The notes: generated from the sequence alone by a model not told the origin. Positions 43,818 through 53,570 are shown, counted from the first letter of the stretch. The stretch: DNA of 64,000 bases from Nocardiopsis gilva YIM 90087 (GCF_002263495.1 NZ_CP022753.1:4774001-4838000), one strand, 5' to 3'. A program made the numbers and translations.

Positions 43818-44423
43818 GTGGCCGTTCGAAATATCCGTGCCCTGAGATCGAAGCTCATACGATCTGATCGTGGTGTCAGCATGATCGAAACTATGGCTGC
43901 GCTCATCTTTGTCACGGTGTTGATTACGGCCGTCGCAGCCACGAATCCAGGAAATTATTTCCACGACTACATTCGCAAGTCCATCTGCCTCGTCGGCGGG
44001 CCGGAGTGTGAGGGGAAATCCTGGATCGAAGTAGAGGACACCAACCCTCCTCAACGCCGCCCGGTCACGTTCGGGGCAGGTATCCCCGCAGGAAGCGTGA
44101 AGAACGAGGCCAACCGGGAGCTCGGCAAGGGGCTGGCCGCTGAACGCGGCTGGGACGGCGCCGAGTGGGAATGCCTCGATAACCTCTGGCAACGCGAAAG
44201 CGGTTGGGATCACACCGCCATCAACCCCAGTTCCGCAGCAGCCGGCATCCCCCAACTACTGCCCAGCGCTGGCCATGACATCCCCCAGGGCTTCTACGAC
44301 GATCCCACCGTCCAGATCAAGTGGGGTCTAAATTACATCGCGGAACGCTATAAAACTCCTTGCGCCGCATGGGCTCACTGGCAGAACCCTCCCAAGGGAG
44401 ATAAATGGGGACACTGGTACTAG
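43818..44423 (+). CDS. Prepilin-leader protein with lytic transglycosylase-like domain
   Basis: A 201-residue protein starting at GTG 43818 after AAAAGGAG. The leader RSKLIRSDRG is followed by VSMIETMAALIFVTVLITAV, a type IVb prepilin site with Glu at +5. The C-terminal half is a small soluble-lytic-transglycosylase-like domain: EWECLDNLWQRESGWDHTAI (catalytic Glu in ESGW), SAAAGIPQLLPS, IKWGLNYIAERYKTPCAAW. The fold cleaves glycan strands. The last gene of the Tad operon; the rest to 44615 holds no gene. Confidence 0.85.
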   Translation: MAVRNIRALRSKLIRSDRGVSMIETMAALIFVTVLITAVAATNPGNYFHDYIRKSICLVGGPECEGKSWIEVEDTNPPQRRPVTFGAGIPAGSVKNEANRELGKGLAAERGWDGAEWECLDNLWQRESGWDHTAINPSSAAAGIPQLLPSAGHDIPQGFYDDPTVQIKWGLNYIAERYKTPCAAWAHWQNPPKGDKWGHWY

Positions 44424-44615
44424 CAACTACAACCCGATAGGAATCTGGCAGACGGCCAGGAAGGTCATGCTGTCGCTAACCAGAAGGTAACTATTTCGAG
44501 ATCCCGACATAAGGGGCGGCACGCCACCGGTTTAAGGAAACCATAATCTTGCTTCGGTGGATTATCGTCCACTTGCGACCACTTTGTCACCGAATAAGAA
44601 TACTGACGCGCCTAA

Positions 44616-44652
44616 CCCTTCAGTTGGAGATCAGCGACAGTGCGGTAGTTCA
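44616..44652 (+). repeat. Left terminal inverted repeat of the IS701-like element
   Basis: Pairs with 46142-46178 (reverse complement) at 32 of 37 positions. Confidence 0.85.
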
Positions 44653-46111
44653 TTATGAGGCGCGGGGCGGTGGCTGTGCGGCGGCTCGCGCAACGGTACG
44701 GACACGCTTGCGCCGTTGGTGGTGGTCACGGGCCACGGTCCGGTGACAGCGCCGCCAGTGCGACCAGGCCAGGCCCCTCCGCACCCGTTCGCCGTGCGGG
44801 AGCAGGGGCTGTCCCAGCACCAGCAGGCGGCGGATCTCGTAGGCGGTGAACCGGGCGGGGACGATGCTCCTGCTGTGCCCCACGACCCCCTCTCGGCTCC
44901 GGTGACACGGACGGAACCGGCGGCGCGCGGGCCGCGACGGCGTCGTGAACGGCGAGGAAGACAGCAGCAAGCATTGCCTGGCTGACGTGCCGATACCAGC
45001 CGCCATAGGAGCACACTTCATAGTCGGCCAGCCCGCAGGCCGACTTGGCCAGCCTGATCGCCTCCTCCACCCGTCACCTGGCCCTGGGCACGGTGACCAG
45101 TTCTTCTACCAGTGCCTCCTCGGGCCCCAGGCCAGGAGGTAGTCCCGCTCCGTCGGTTTTCGGGGCGGTGCCGGGCGATGATCCACCGCGCCCAGCCCCG
45201 TCTCCCACCTCGGTCTCGGGGTCGGGGATCCACCGCACCCACCACTGCCACGCCCGGCTTTCGAGCTGGCTTGGCCCTGGGGGCAGCTCCACCCAGTCCT
45301 GATCAGCGGCGGCCCGCTCCACCATACGGGCGATGTGCCGCCACCCCGGGCGAGGCAACACGATCTGGTTGGCCTGCACCGTCACCGCGTAGGGTCAGCG
45401 GTGGGTTTCCAGGAAGGCCCGAAACGCGCCGTCGCGACCGTATACCTCGTCGGCGGCCACCCAGCCCCGGCCCTCGGGCAGGGCGGGCAGGATGCGTTCG
45501 ATGATCCGCTCGGCCAGGCGCGGCTTGGTCACAAAGCCGACGTCGTCGGGGACGTGTGCGGACCGGCAGCGCGCCCGGTCATCGGCCCACTCTCGGGGTA
45601 GATACAGCTCGCGGTCGATGAGCACCTATCCCCAGGCGGTGGCCCACGCCGCCATCACCCCCACCTGGCAGGGAAAGACCCCGCCCAGGGAACCGGTGAA
45701 CTGGCGGGCCACCCCGACCGAGGTCCAGCCTTTCTTCGCGAACCCCGCCTCGTCGGTGATCAGCATGCCCATGCCGCTGGGGCCCAGGCCGGTGCCGTCG
45801 TCGTCCAGGCCCTCGACGGCGTAGCGGCGCGTGAAATCGCTCAGTTGATCGGCGTCCTAGCGGACGCGGTTCAGCAAGTGCTGCTGGCCGTGAGGAGTGG
45901 CATCGCCGGCGTGCTCGGGCAGTTGCCAGCGGTTTTGCGCGGCAGCGGGGGCGAGCAGGCCGCGCACACACGCGGCCGCCCGGCGTCGCAGGTCCGCCCG
46001 CGGAAAGACCCGCCCCACGTCCACCAGTAGATCCTCCAGTTGGTCGGCCCACTCATCGACATGTTCTCGGTCGGTGACGGTCGGGGAGATAACCAGCAAC
46101 TGTGCGTGCAT
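44653..46111 (-). pseudogene. IS701-family transposase, broken
   Basis: One leftward frame carries the transposase: WADQLEDLLVDVGRVFPRAD, EWADDRARCRSAHVPDDVGF, GWVAADEVYGRDGAFRAFLE (a DDE-type catalytic segment) and LADYEVCSYGGWYRHVSQAM. In-frame stops occur at 45857, 45626, 45395 and 45074. At least two look like TGG tryptophan codons changed to TAG or TGA. Two or more frameshifts lie near 45170-45100 and after 44950. No function is left. Confidence 0.85.
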
Positions 46112-46141
46112 GAACCGGAGTTATCCCGCACTCGAGATCGG

Positions 46142-46178
46142 TGAAGTACCACAGTGTCGCTGGTCTCCAACTGAAAGG
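46142..46178 (-). repeat. Right terminal inverted repeat of the IS701-like element
   Basis: Reverse complement of the left repeat with five mismatches; the target-like CTAG follows immediately. Confidence 0.85.
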
Positions 46179-46351
46179 CTAGAGATCGATACCGGTCAGC
46201 TGATCACGATCGACGGCGCGGTCGGCGCCGTAATCACGGAGAACGAGACCGCAGAAGCACCCGTGTGGCGCGATCGGAACTGCGGATCGCGCCCAGCGCT
46301 GCGAGTCGCCGAGGCTGATCCGTTTGCTCCACCGAGAGCACGGCAGCCGGA

Positions 46352-46745
46352 TCAGCGCATTCGACGGAGGTACTCCTCGGGCAGCTGCTTGGGCGCCCGG
46401 TCGAGCCATGCCTCGACCAGCACTCTCTCCAGTTCGGGCACGGGGATGCGGTCCAGCCATACGAGGATGATCAGGTATTCGTCGAAGTACGGTGTCGTGA
46501 TGTACACCTCGGGGCCTGTCGCTATGAGCGACTCCTCGACGCCGACATCGGGCATGTGTGCCGCCAGGACGGCAGCCTCAGGGGCGGTGTCTCCCAGTGC
46601 CGTGATGTCGGTCTTCCTCAATGGACGTTCTCAGGTGAACTTCTTGCCCTGGACCGTCCACGCGGTGGACCCGTACGACGAGCCCTCGGTCGTTTTGGGC
46701 CTTGAGCCGCCACCGGTCACCTTGGTAAACCGCTGGCTTCGCTGA
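46352..46745 (-). pseudogene. MmcQ/YjbR-like protein, broken
   Basis: The C-terminal 89 codons are open (RKTDITALGDTAPEAAV, FDEYLIILVWLDRIPVPELE, AWLDRAPKQLPEEYL) and match the MmcQ/YjbR double-wing family. Upstream the same frame continues as TTEGSSYGSTAWTVQGKKFT, then a TGA where the family has the Trp of FVWERPLRK, and the first codons are frameshifted. From 46746 to 47276 I see no recognisable gene. Confidence 0.7.
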
Positions 46746-47276
46746 CCCGACTTCTGGCTGTCTTCCAATCGCAGGGCCACCACCGATGGACTGCAGGAAG
46801 CGTGGTCGCGAAGCTGATGCCGAGCGCGTGGAAATCGCCTGCAACGGCCGGTACGGACGGACTGGCACTGCGCTGGGATAACGCGCTTTACTGGAAGGAG
46901 TGCCGAATCGACAAGCAGTCGCCTAAGCGAGACAGAACTACTCTTGATGGGCCACGGAGACGGCGTGGCAACGGCGATTCGTCGCCCAATTCCGGTAAAG
47001 TTCGCCGTTGGTCACGGCCACCTTCTCGCCATCTCCAAATACACCGTCCGCACACCGCAGGATCTCCTGGCCATCCAGGGCACCTGGCGCGTTCCACGGA
47101 CCCACCTCCACCAACCACTCCACCCTCGATCGCCGCAGCCCCACTCGCCTCGACGCCGCGCTCTGCCCTTTCTTGGCTGGCCTGCACCACCAACCGGGCG
47201 TAACTCCGACCATGAGGTCAGAGCAGTGTCGGCACTGACGACTTTTGAAATGATGCTTTTCTGCGGTCGGCTCGTT

Positions 47277-47759
47277 TCATTGAAACAGATCATCTAGGCT
47301 GACCTGATCGAGGAGGTGCTCCTCGGCCAACACCTGTTCAACCTCGGACATTCTCTGAAAATATTGCTGGATCGATACATTTCCAGCAAGAATATATCCG
47401 GTTTCAATTGGAGTGGATTCGGAGGTGATTCTGTATAGGTGGCCACCGAATGAGTGACTTGGAAATTGTTGCCATTCCCTTGGATGGGCGTCTAATTCAA
47501 CTCGATCAAGTCTAAACCCTCTCCATTCCATGCTGACGCGGGCGCGCGCTACGCCGGAGAAGCAAATGAGGACCATTCTTTTCGTGTCGTCATCTCTGCC
47601 GACGATATACATGGGAGAGAGGCCGGAATGCCAGGCCCTGATGCGGAATTTCCAACTGCAGGGGAGTTCAATTTCAGGCAAGTTTCCAATACTCCCTGTG
47701 TGAAGTCTCTTGATATTATAGTCGGTTAATCCTCTGCGTAAATTCCGGTTATTCCCCAT
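47277..47759 (-). CDS. AT-rich hypothetical protein behind toxin 1, possible immunity
   Basis: A 160-residue soluble protein with no signal peptide, starting at the ATG 47757-47759. It contains WKFRIRAWHSGLSPMYIVGR and SHSFGGHLYRITSESTPIET. Its start overlaps the end of the next upstream gene by 34 bases. The base composition is clearly AT-richer than the chromosome, like that gene and the toxin tip, so these may have arrived together. An immunity role is inferred from position only. Confidence 0.6.
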   Translation of the reverse strand: MGNNRNLRRGLTDYNIKRLHTGSIGNLPEIELPCSWKFRIRAWHSGLSPMYIVGRDDDTKRMVLICFSGVARARVSMEWRGFRLDRVELDAHPREWQQFPSHSFGGHLYRITSESTPIETGYILAGNVSIQQYFQRMSEVEQVLAEEHLLDQVSLDDLFQ

Positions 47760-48094
47760 TTATCGCCGAGGTATGGAGGGCGCTTGGTAACCTCTATCGA
47801 GCAACTCTCTGCGTGTACAGTTCCACTCAGGAGTGTTCCGGACTTCTCATCTATCCATGTGAGTCCGTACTCAGATATCGCATCCCTGGCGTTTGAGAGG
47901 GATACTTCAAGGTATGGCATTCTCTGAGGAACGTCGAGGAAGGCCACGCCAAAGAAGGCCACGTTCACGGTTTCTGTATACCCCCATGTGGCGCGAGAGG
48001 TCAATAGGAGGGACCGCCTCTTTGCTGTCAGATATTGAACAATAAATGGGCGATCTGAGCGAGCGAGGACAGTCTGCATTCTCTGTTCATTCAT
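47726..48094 (-). CDS. Candidate immunity protein for toxin 1
   Basis: A 122-residue AT-rich soluble protein directly behind the toxin gene, 70 bases from its stop and on the same strand. It begins MNEQRMQTVLARSDRPFIVQ and contains NVAFFGVAFLDVPQRMPYLE and ISEYGLTWIDEKSG. No family was recognised. In polymorphic toxin loci the first gene after the toxin normally encodes its cognate inhibitor; that is the only basis for the call. Confidence 0.6.
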   Translation of the reverse strand: MNEQRMQTVLARSDRPFIVQYLTAKRRSLLLTSRATWGYTETVNVAFFGVAFLDVPQRMPYLEVSLSNARDAISEYGLTWIDEKSGTLLSGTVHAESCSIEVTKRPPYLGDKWGITGIYAED

Positions 48095-48164
48095 GCTTTC
48101 TCAGTATTTCGCGAGAGTCTTTGGTCATACACGCATCGTTTCTAGCGTGATTCCTGATTTCATG

Positions 48165-50021
48165 TTAAATTCCAGAAAAATCGACCTTCCCGATCAAGTT
48201 CTTTTTGGAAAGATAGTAAAGTTCCCATGTAGTATATCCACCATTTCCATCGGGTCGCAGGAGCCCGTCTTCACCTTTCTTGGCGATTCCATATTTATCC
48301 ATTGTTTCGTATATATCGACGGCGTTCTTTATTTTTTCATCGAGCGTTTTCCCTGGAAGTGTACTCACATCAAACTCGATTTTGGCGTCCGCATCGTTTA
48401 CGAATTCCTTGAATTTTTCTTCGAATTGGAGACCACTCGTGTTGCCGAGATGGATTCCTCCGTTCTCCCTTGCCTTGTTCTTGTATCCCGACTCAGCTGA
48501 GCCCAAATATAGAACATTCGGTTTTGTGGGTACGTAGTCAAGCTCGTAGTAGCTCTTGGACGCATCACCGCACGGTAGCTCATTGTGAACGAGCAGATTC
48601 GTGCCGGGACCTGTAGAGACGAAGTAGGTGTGCAGGCCTTCGACTGTGAGGTTGTAGACGTGCTCATCGGTGGTGCTGTGTGCCTCGACGGCCGAAACTT
48701 GCACCCAGGATCCGGCTGACGTGCGCAGCCAGGTACCTGGTTGCACGTCGATGGCGTCGACCCACTCGGCGATCTCAGGGGCCCAGAAGGGGTGTTCGTC
48801 GGTAGCGGTGACCGTCTCCGTGTTGCCGCTGTCGTCAGTGATGGTGATCTTGACGAGGGTCTTCTCGCCCTGGCCCTCGATGGGCGCGGTGACCTGTCGG
48901 GGGCCTTCCTCGCCCGTGAGTGGGTCGAACGCCCAGACCTCGTCGCCGACCTGGATCTCTTCGATGGGGATCAGCGACCCATCACCAGCCAGTACGGGGG
49001 TGCCGGGCACGAAGCTGTTGTTGGGACAACTGACTCCGCTGTCGCTGTCCTCGTCGTCTTTCTTCCCACCGTCGCCGGAGTCGCTCTTGTCCCCGCTGTC
49101 AGAGCCGTCGGGTTTCTTCTCGCCGTCGGCCAGGACTTGGCCGTCCTGGCCACCATCCTTCTTTCCGCCCTTACCGCCCTTGGGGCCGGGAAGGTTGGGC
49201 TTGGCATGCCTGGCCTTGCTGAACGGGTTGAACATGTCCAGAGCGTTGACCGCGGTCCGGCCAACGCCACCCGCGATCTCACCTTCGGAGAACAACTCAC
49301 GGGTGTCCTCGTCGAACAGGGCGCCGCCGAGGGAGAACGGAGACTCGTCGAAATGGAACTTCACCATGTCGGCGCCTGCTCCGAGGACGGCCCCCGTGTG
49401 GTCGCCGGATCTCCACCTCTCCACGAAACGTAGGGCAGAGGCCTCGGCGCTATCGCGTGTGACCTGGTAGACCCCCACGGCCTGGTCCTCGACGAAGCCA
49501 ACGGGATCCTCGACGACCTCCTGTGCGTCCTCGACCGACTCCTTGCCGATCTCCCAGGCGCGTTCCCCGGCTGCGGCTCCTGCCGTTTTGGTGGTGTCCC
49601 AGGCGTCGCCGGCCGCTGCCATGGCGTCGTCCCACAATCGGTAGTGGGTCGTGGGGGGCTCGGGGCTCGTCTGGGGTGCGGAGGAGTCGCCGCTGGGAGC
49701 GGCCACGGGGCCGGAGTTGGGGGATGATGCGGGGTCCTGCTGAGAGGGCGGGACAGCGGGGTCGCCCCCGGCCGGGCCCGGGTTTCCCGACTGGCTGCCA
49801 TCTGCGGCGCTGTGGTCGTCTGGGCTGTCGCTGTCGCCTTGGGGACCGCCGGTGTTCTGGCCGTTGGCAATGGACTCCAGAGCCTGCCCGATGCCCTGGG
49901 AGATGCGGTCGGCGATGCCGACGCTCATGACCACGCTGACGATCGACGCGACGAGCAGAACGACAGCGGCGTACTCGATGAGGGAGGCCCCGTGTTCGGG
50001 GTTGTGGATTTTGCGCAGCAC
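48165..50021 (-). CDS. Pilin-leader Hint-domain polymorphic toxin 1
   Basis: A 618-residue protein starting at GTG (50019-50021). It opens with MLRKIHNPEHGASLIEYAAV, a type IVb prepilin site (Gly, then Glu at +5) and membrane helix to about residue 40. An acidic, Pro/Ser/Gly-rich linker follows to about 320. The Hint domain spans 332-480: CPNNSFVPGTPVLAGDGSLI, IEEIQVGDEVWAFDP, ATDEHPFWAPEIAEW, NLTVEGLHTYFVS and the terminal VHN. Residues 481-618 are a distinct AT-rich toxin tip (GYKNKARENGGIHLGN, YYLSKKNLIGKVDFSGI) that I cannot assign. Hint self-cleavage after Asn480 would free it. Confidence 0.88.
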   Translation of the reverse strand: MLRKIHNPEHGASLIEYAAVVLLVASIVSVVMSVGIADRISQGIGQALESIANGQNTGGPQGDSDSPDDHSAADGSQSGNPGPAGGDPAVPPSQQDPASSPNSGPVAAPSGDSSAPQTSPEPPTTHYRLWDDAMAAAGDAWDTTKTAGAAAGERAWEIGKESVEDAQEVVEDPVGFVEDQAVGVYQVTRDSAEASALRFVERWRSGDHTGAVLGAGADMVKFHFDESPFSLGGALFDEDTRELFSEGEIAGGVGRTAVNALDMFNPFSKARHAKPNLPGPKGGKGGKKDGGQDGQVLADGEKKPDGSDSGDKSDSGDGGKKDDEDSDSGVSCPNNSFVPGTPVLAGDGSLIPIEEIQVGDEVWAFDPLTGEEGPRQVTAPIEGQGEKTLVKITITDDSGNTETVTATDEHPFWAPEIAEWVDAIDVQPGTWLRTSAGSWVQVSAVEAHSTTDEHVYNLTVEGLHTYFVSTGPGTNLLVHNELPCGDASKSYYELDYVPTKPNVLYLGSAESGYKNKARENGGIHLGNTSGLQFEEKFKEFVNDADAKIEFDVSTLPGKTLDEKIKNAVDIYETMDKYGIAKKGEDGLLRPDGNGGYTTWELYYLSKKNLIGKVDFSGI

Positions 50022-50090
50022 AGGGGGATCCCAGGGGAGAGGGGGCGGCTGGGGGGAGGTGAAGGGAGGATGCCGGGTGACGGAGCCGGG

Positions 50091-50447
50091 TCAGGCAGGG
50101 GTGCCGCGCAGGTAGGCACGGGACGCGGGCCGCAGAGCGAAGAAGCCGATCAGGGCGAATACCACGAGCGTGAGGATGTTGAAGGTGATCAGGCTGAACA
50201 GCAGGGCGAGCGCCGTGTAACCGATGGTGCCGTAGAAGACCCAGGAGCGGCGCGGGGCCATGCTCGCGGCGAGGGTGAGGGTGCCGGCCGCTTGCAGTGC
50301 GAAGGTGATGACGCTCAACGCCTGGGTGCCGGAGTCGATGTTGAGATCGGCCAGGGCAAAGGTGAAGAATCCGGCCACGCTGATCCCGCCGATGATGAAC
50401 AGCAGCACTCGGACGGTCTTCAGATCGATGGGCATCGGGGCACTCAC
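50091..50447 (-). CDS. Small four-helix membrane protein upstream of toxin 1
   Basis: A 118-residue protein with four predicted membrane helices (VLLFIIGGISVAGFFTFALA, LSVITFALQAAGTLTLAAS, YGTIGYTALALLFSLITFNI, LVVFALIGFFALRP). It lies 69 bases before the toxin gene on the same strand and may form an operon with it. It could act as a docking or accessory factor, but no function is known. The region 50448-51078 shows no intact gene; a frame at 50617-50808 ends like a C-terminal fragment (DSFELHPRQCTLYTQ) but is isolated. Confidence 0.75.
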   Translation of the reverse strand: MSAPMPIDLKTVRVLLFIIGGISVAGFFTFALADLNIDSGTQALSVITFALQAAGTLTLAASMAPRRSWVFYGTIGYTALALLFSLITFNILTLVVFALIGFFALRPASRAYLRGTPA

Positions 50448-51078
50448 GGGGGTTCTCCAGGGGGTTCAGGGGACGGGGAGAGATCTGGGGCGAATGTGCC
50501 GTGACGGAAACAGAAAGTAGTGACGGTAGCGCTCACTGGAATCGGAGAACCAAACCGGTGACCACCTCTGGACAAACGTATAGATCGTCGATTGGGTTTG
50601 CCATATAGAGCGGCGTCTAGTGGGGCGCCAGCTCCACCCTTGGGGAGTCGGGCGGAGTGCCGCTCGGGCTCTGGGTGTAGAGGGTGCATTGGCGGGGGTG
50701 CAGTTCGAAGCTGTCCACAGCGAGCAAACTTCCGTCCGCCTCCACCTTTTGGTGCGTCGTGTGCTCGTGCGATTGCCGCGCGCGGCCGACAGATACAGAG
50801 TCTCGCAACTCCCGCGGAAACAGTCAACACATAATCGGTGGGAAGCAACAGATTGTCGATCAAGTGCGAGGTGACGTCCGGTGGGGGAGACTGTTGGCGA
50901 ATTCGGTAGAGGGCTGGCCAGGGCGTGGAAACAGAGAGACGATCCGCGTGGGCCCGGGGGCGTCTGAACCCAGAGGTGATCGTCGTGTCCCTTTAATCCC
51001 CACCCTCCCAATGAGGTCCCGCCACTGACCGCCTGCATCGCCCGCCAGGCGTTCCCCCACGGGTGCCTGTGCATACGC

Positions 51079-52290
51079 ATGCGCGACAAGCTCGACCCCC
51101 CTGTTCACCGACCAGGAGTTCGCCGGCCTCTACCCCACCCGCGGCCGAACCGCCCTGCCCGCCCACCTCCTCGCCCGCGTATGCGTGCTGCAGTTCCTCG
51201 AAGGGCCCTCCGACCGCCAAGCCGCCGCGGCCATGCGCGGACGCATCGACCGGAAATACCTGCCGGCCTGTAACTCACCCACCCTGGATTCGACCACCCG
51301 GTGCTCAGCGAGTTCCGCGACCGCTGCACCGCCGCCCCCGACCGGCCGCTCGGAGCTGTCTTGGACCGGCTGCGCAAGGCCGGGCTGCTCGCCCCCCGCC
51401 CGTCAGCGCACCGACTCCACCCGCGTCCCGGCGGCGGCGCGGCGGCTGAACCGGCTGGAGAACACCGCCGAGCAGCTGCGCGCGGCGCTCAACGCCATCG
51501 CCTACCAGGCACTTGGTTGGCTCGCCCGGCAGGTGCCGGCCTCCTGGTTCGACGGCTATGGCCGCAGCATCGAGGACGACCGCCTTCCGCGTGGCGAGGC
51601 CCAGCGCACCGCATTCGTCGAGCAAACCGGCCGGGACGGCCTGGAGCTGCTGCGGGCTGTGGACAGGCCCCTCCGGGCTGGGGGACCTGGCGGCCCTCAC
51701 ATCACTGCGCACATGCTGGCAACAGCAGTTCCACGTCGATGAACAGGGGCGGTGCCGGATACGGAAGGCGGCCGACACGCCACCCTCATCACTACGTGTG
51801 GAGCCCCCTACGATTCCCACGCCCGGTACTGCGTCAAGCGGTCGGCCGACTGGAGCGGCTAGAAAGTGCACCTGAGCGAGACCTGCGACGAGGACGCCCC
51901 GCACCTGATCACTCATGTGGCCACCACGCCGACCACCGTCACCGATGTGGAGATGGCCGAGCCCGTCTATGCCATCCTGGCCGCCAAAGGGCTGTTGGCC
52001 CCAGAACACCTGGTCGACCGGGGTTATGTCAGCGCCGAGCTGCTGGCTACCAGCGTCGACCGGCACGGGGTGGAGGTCGGTGGGCCGATCCGTGAGGGCG
52101 TGACGTGGCAGGGACGCGCCCGGTCAGGGGGTCGAGGTCGATTCGTTCGCGATCGACTGGCAGGCACGGCGGGCGGTGCGCCCCGCGCCCGGTGCGCGCC
52201 AGATGCACCCGCTCTGCCAGCGGCCCGAGGATGATGAGGGTCGGTACCCGTGCCGAGCACGAGGCGATCCGCGTGTCCACCCTTCAGGGG
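51079..52290 (+). pseudogene. IS1182-like transposase remnant
   Basis: Segments in all three rightward frames match the IS1182 transposase in order: LARVCVLQFLEGPSDRQAAA, RGRIDRKYLPAC, LSEFRDRCTA, RQRTDSTRVPAAARRLNRLE, ASWFDGYGRSIEDDRLPRGE, LSETCDEDAPHLITHVATTP, LVDRGYVSAELLATS and VDSFAIDWQARRAVRP. At least four frameshifts separate them. I could not fix the ends. The rest of the gap to 52949 shows only a faint transposase-like RHARVEGRIGALG near 52580. Confidence 0.8.
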
Positions 52291-52949
52291 GAATGCCCGG
52301 ATTGACCGCCTTCCGGCTGTCCCGGTCGATGGCGAAACCGTCGGCGTCAAAGGCCTCGTCGACCGTGGATTGCCGGGTCACATCGTCACGGGTTGGACCC
52401 GCAGCCTCTCCCGTATCGGTCAGTACCGGTGGCCACCGGTTCGGAGCTGTCACGGTTGACGAGATGCCATCCGTCCGACCGGCCGCTGGCGCGCAGACGG
52501 GCGTATGGATCCGGTGGGCTCCTCTCTTGTGATGGCACCTAATAGCCGGCTGCCCTGACACCACCGTCCGCGCCACGCCCGGGTCGAGGGGCGGATCGGG
52601 GCGCTGGGGACCGACATCAGTGCCGCTGAGAAGCAGGTCGCAAAATTGCCGGGAAGGTTCTATGGCGGCCACTGATGCCGGACGGCATTTGGCCGGGATC
52701 TCTCACAGGCTGTATGCCATCCGCGCGGGGCGGGAGGAGCTGCGCTGCTCCCTGCCTCGCGGCCAGCGTCGAGGATGCGCGCATCTTGATCGCAGGACTC
52801 GAGTTGAGGGCAGCCAGATCTACCGCTCGCGCCCAACCCACACCGCTATGGCCCTTGTCTGGCAGCCTTGGGTGCCGGGACTGCCGACACGCTGACCCTG
52901 ATCAGGTGCGGGTCGAGCTGACGACGGCGGGGGCAGGCACCCTCCAGCG

Positions 52950-53570
52950 TCAGTACTCGACGGTGACCCCTGCGGCGCCAACGCCGAGGGCGGCGGCGCG
53001 GTGGAGGATACGCAACGGTGCATCCAGAAGCTCGGCCGCGTCAAGGTCAGGCTCGTCGCCCATGCCCGATGCCCACTCGGTAACCTTCTCCAGGACCCGA
53101 GCGCGCTGGTCACCAGTGGCCCCGAGCACCTCCTCCGCCAGTTCCAGAGCGTCACCGACCGCCTCGGGCCGCAGCGCGAACTCGCCGAAGCGCCCCGGCA
53201 GCTGCGCCGTACCGGAGGGACCAAGGCCATGGCAGAGAGCTGCCGCCGGGTCCATCTCGCGGGCGGTCACGGTGAAGCGCTCCTCCTCCGCCGCGGCGCC
53301 TAGCGCGTCGACAGCCGTGTCCCGTGTGTGGTCCGGTAGACGCGCAGCAGCCACGAGTTCGGCGAAGCGGTGCGCGGCAGGGGTGGGCACGGACGTACTC
53401 GGGTCGCTCTGCGAAGAAGTGAAGAATGGCTCCTCCGATCCGCTTGTGCGCCACCAGTTCAGTTCGTCGGCATAGCCGGGCGGGAGTGGGGCCCCCTCCA
53501 TTTCTTCCGCCAGCCGGGTTGCATCTTCGGCTGGGAGCGCCCCCACGATCCACATCCCCATCGAACTCAT
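52950..53570 (-). CDS. Hypothetical acidic helical protein
   Basis: A 206-residue protein from the ATG at 53568-53570 (MSSMGMWIVGALPAEDATRL); a longer in-frame start at 53633 exists. Text such as PPGYADELNWWRTSGSEEPF, AHRFAELVAAARLPDHTRDT and PDLDAAELLDAPLRILHRAA shows good codon use and helical heptads, which suggests a real protein. There is no signal, membrane helix or known motif. It sits alone between two transposase remnants. Confidence 0.6.
   Translation of the reverse strand: MSSMGMWIVGALPAEDATRLAEEMEGAPLPPGYADELNWWRTSGSEEPFFTSSQSDPSTSVPTPAAHRFAELVAAARLPDHTRDTAVDALGAAAEEERFTVTAREMDPAAALCHGLGPSGTAQLPGRFGEFALRPEAVGDALELAEEVLGATGDQRARVLEKVTEWASGMGDEPDLDAAELLDAPLRILHRAAALGVGAAGVTVEY

Larger units (their letters stand above)
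44616..46178 (-). mobile_element. Decayed IS701-like insertion sequence
   Basis: A 1563-base element bounded by near-perfect 37-base inverted repeats. CTAA (44612-44615) and CTAG (46179-46182) flank it, fitting the 4-base YTAR target duplication known for the IS701 family, with one copy mutated. The single transposase inside is broken by four in-frame stops and frameshifts, so the element is not self-mobile. Confidence 0.85.

Noticed and set aside
44616-46178. Stop-codon readthrough or recoding in the transposase, since some stops replace Trp
   Set aside because: Both TAG and TGA occur and frameshifts are also present, so simple decay explains it better.
46938-47213. Leftward 91-codon frame with VGPWNAPGALDGQE
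   Set aside because: Looks partly protein-like but has no family, no good start and lies in decayed sequence; competing frames are equally open.
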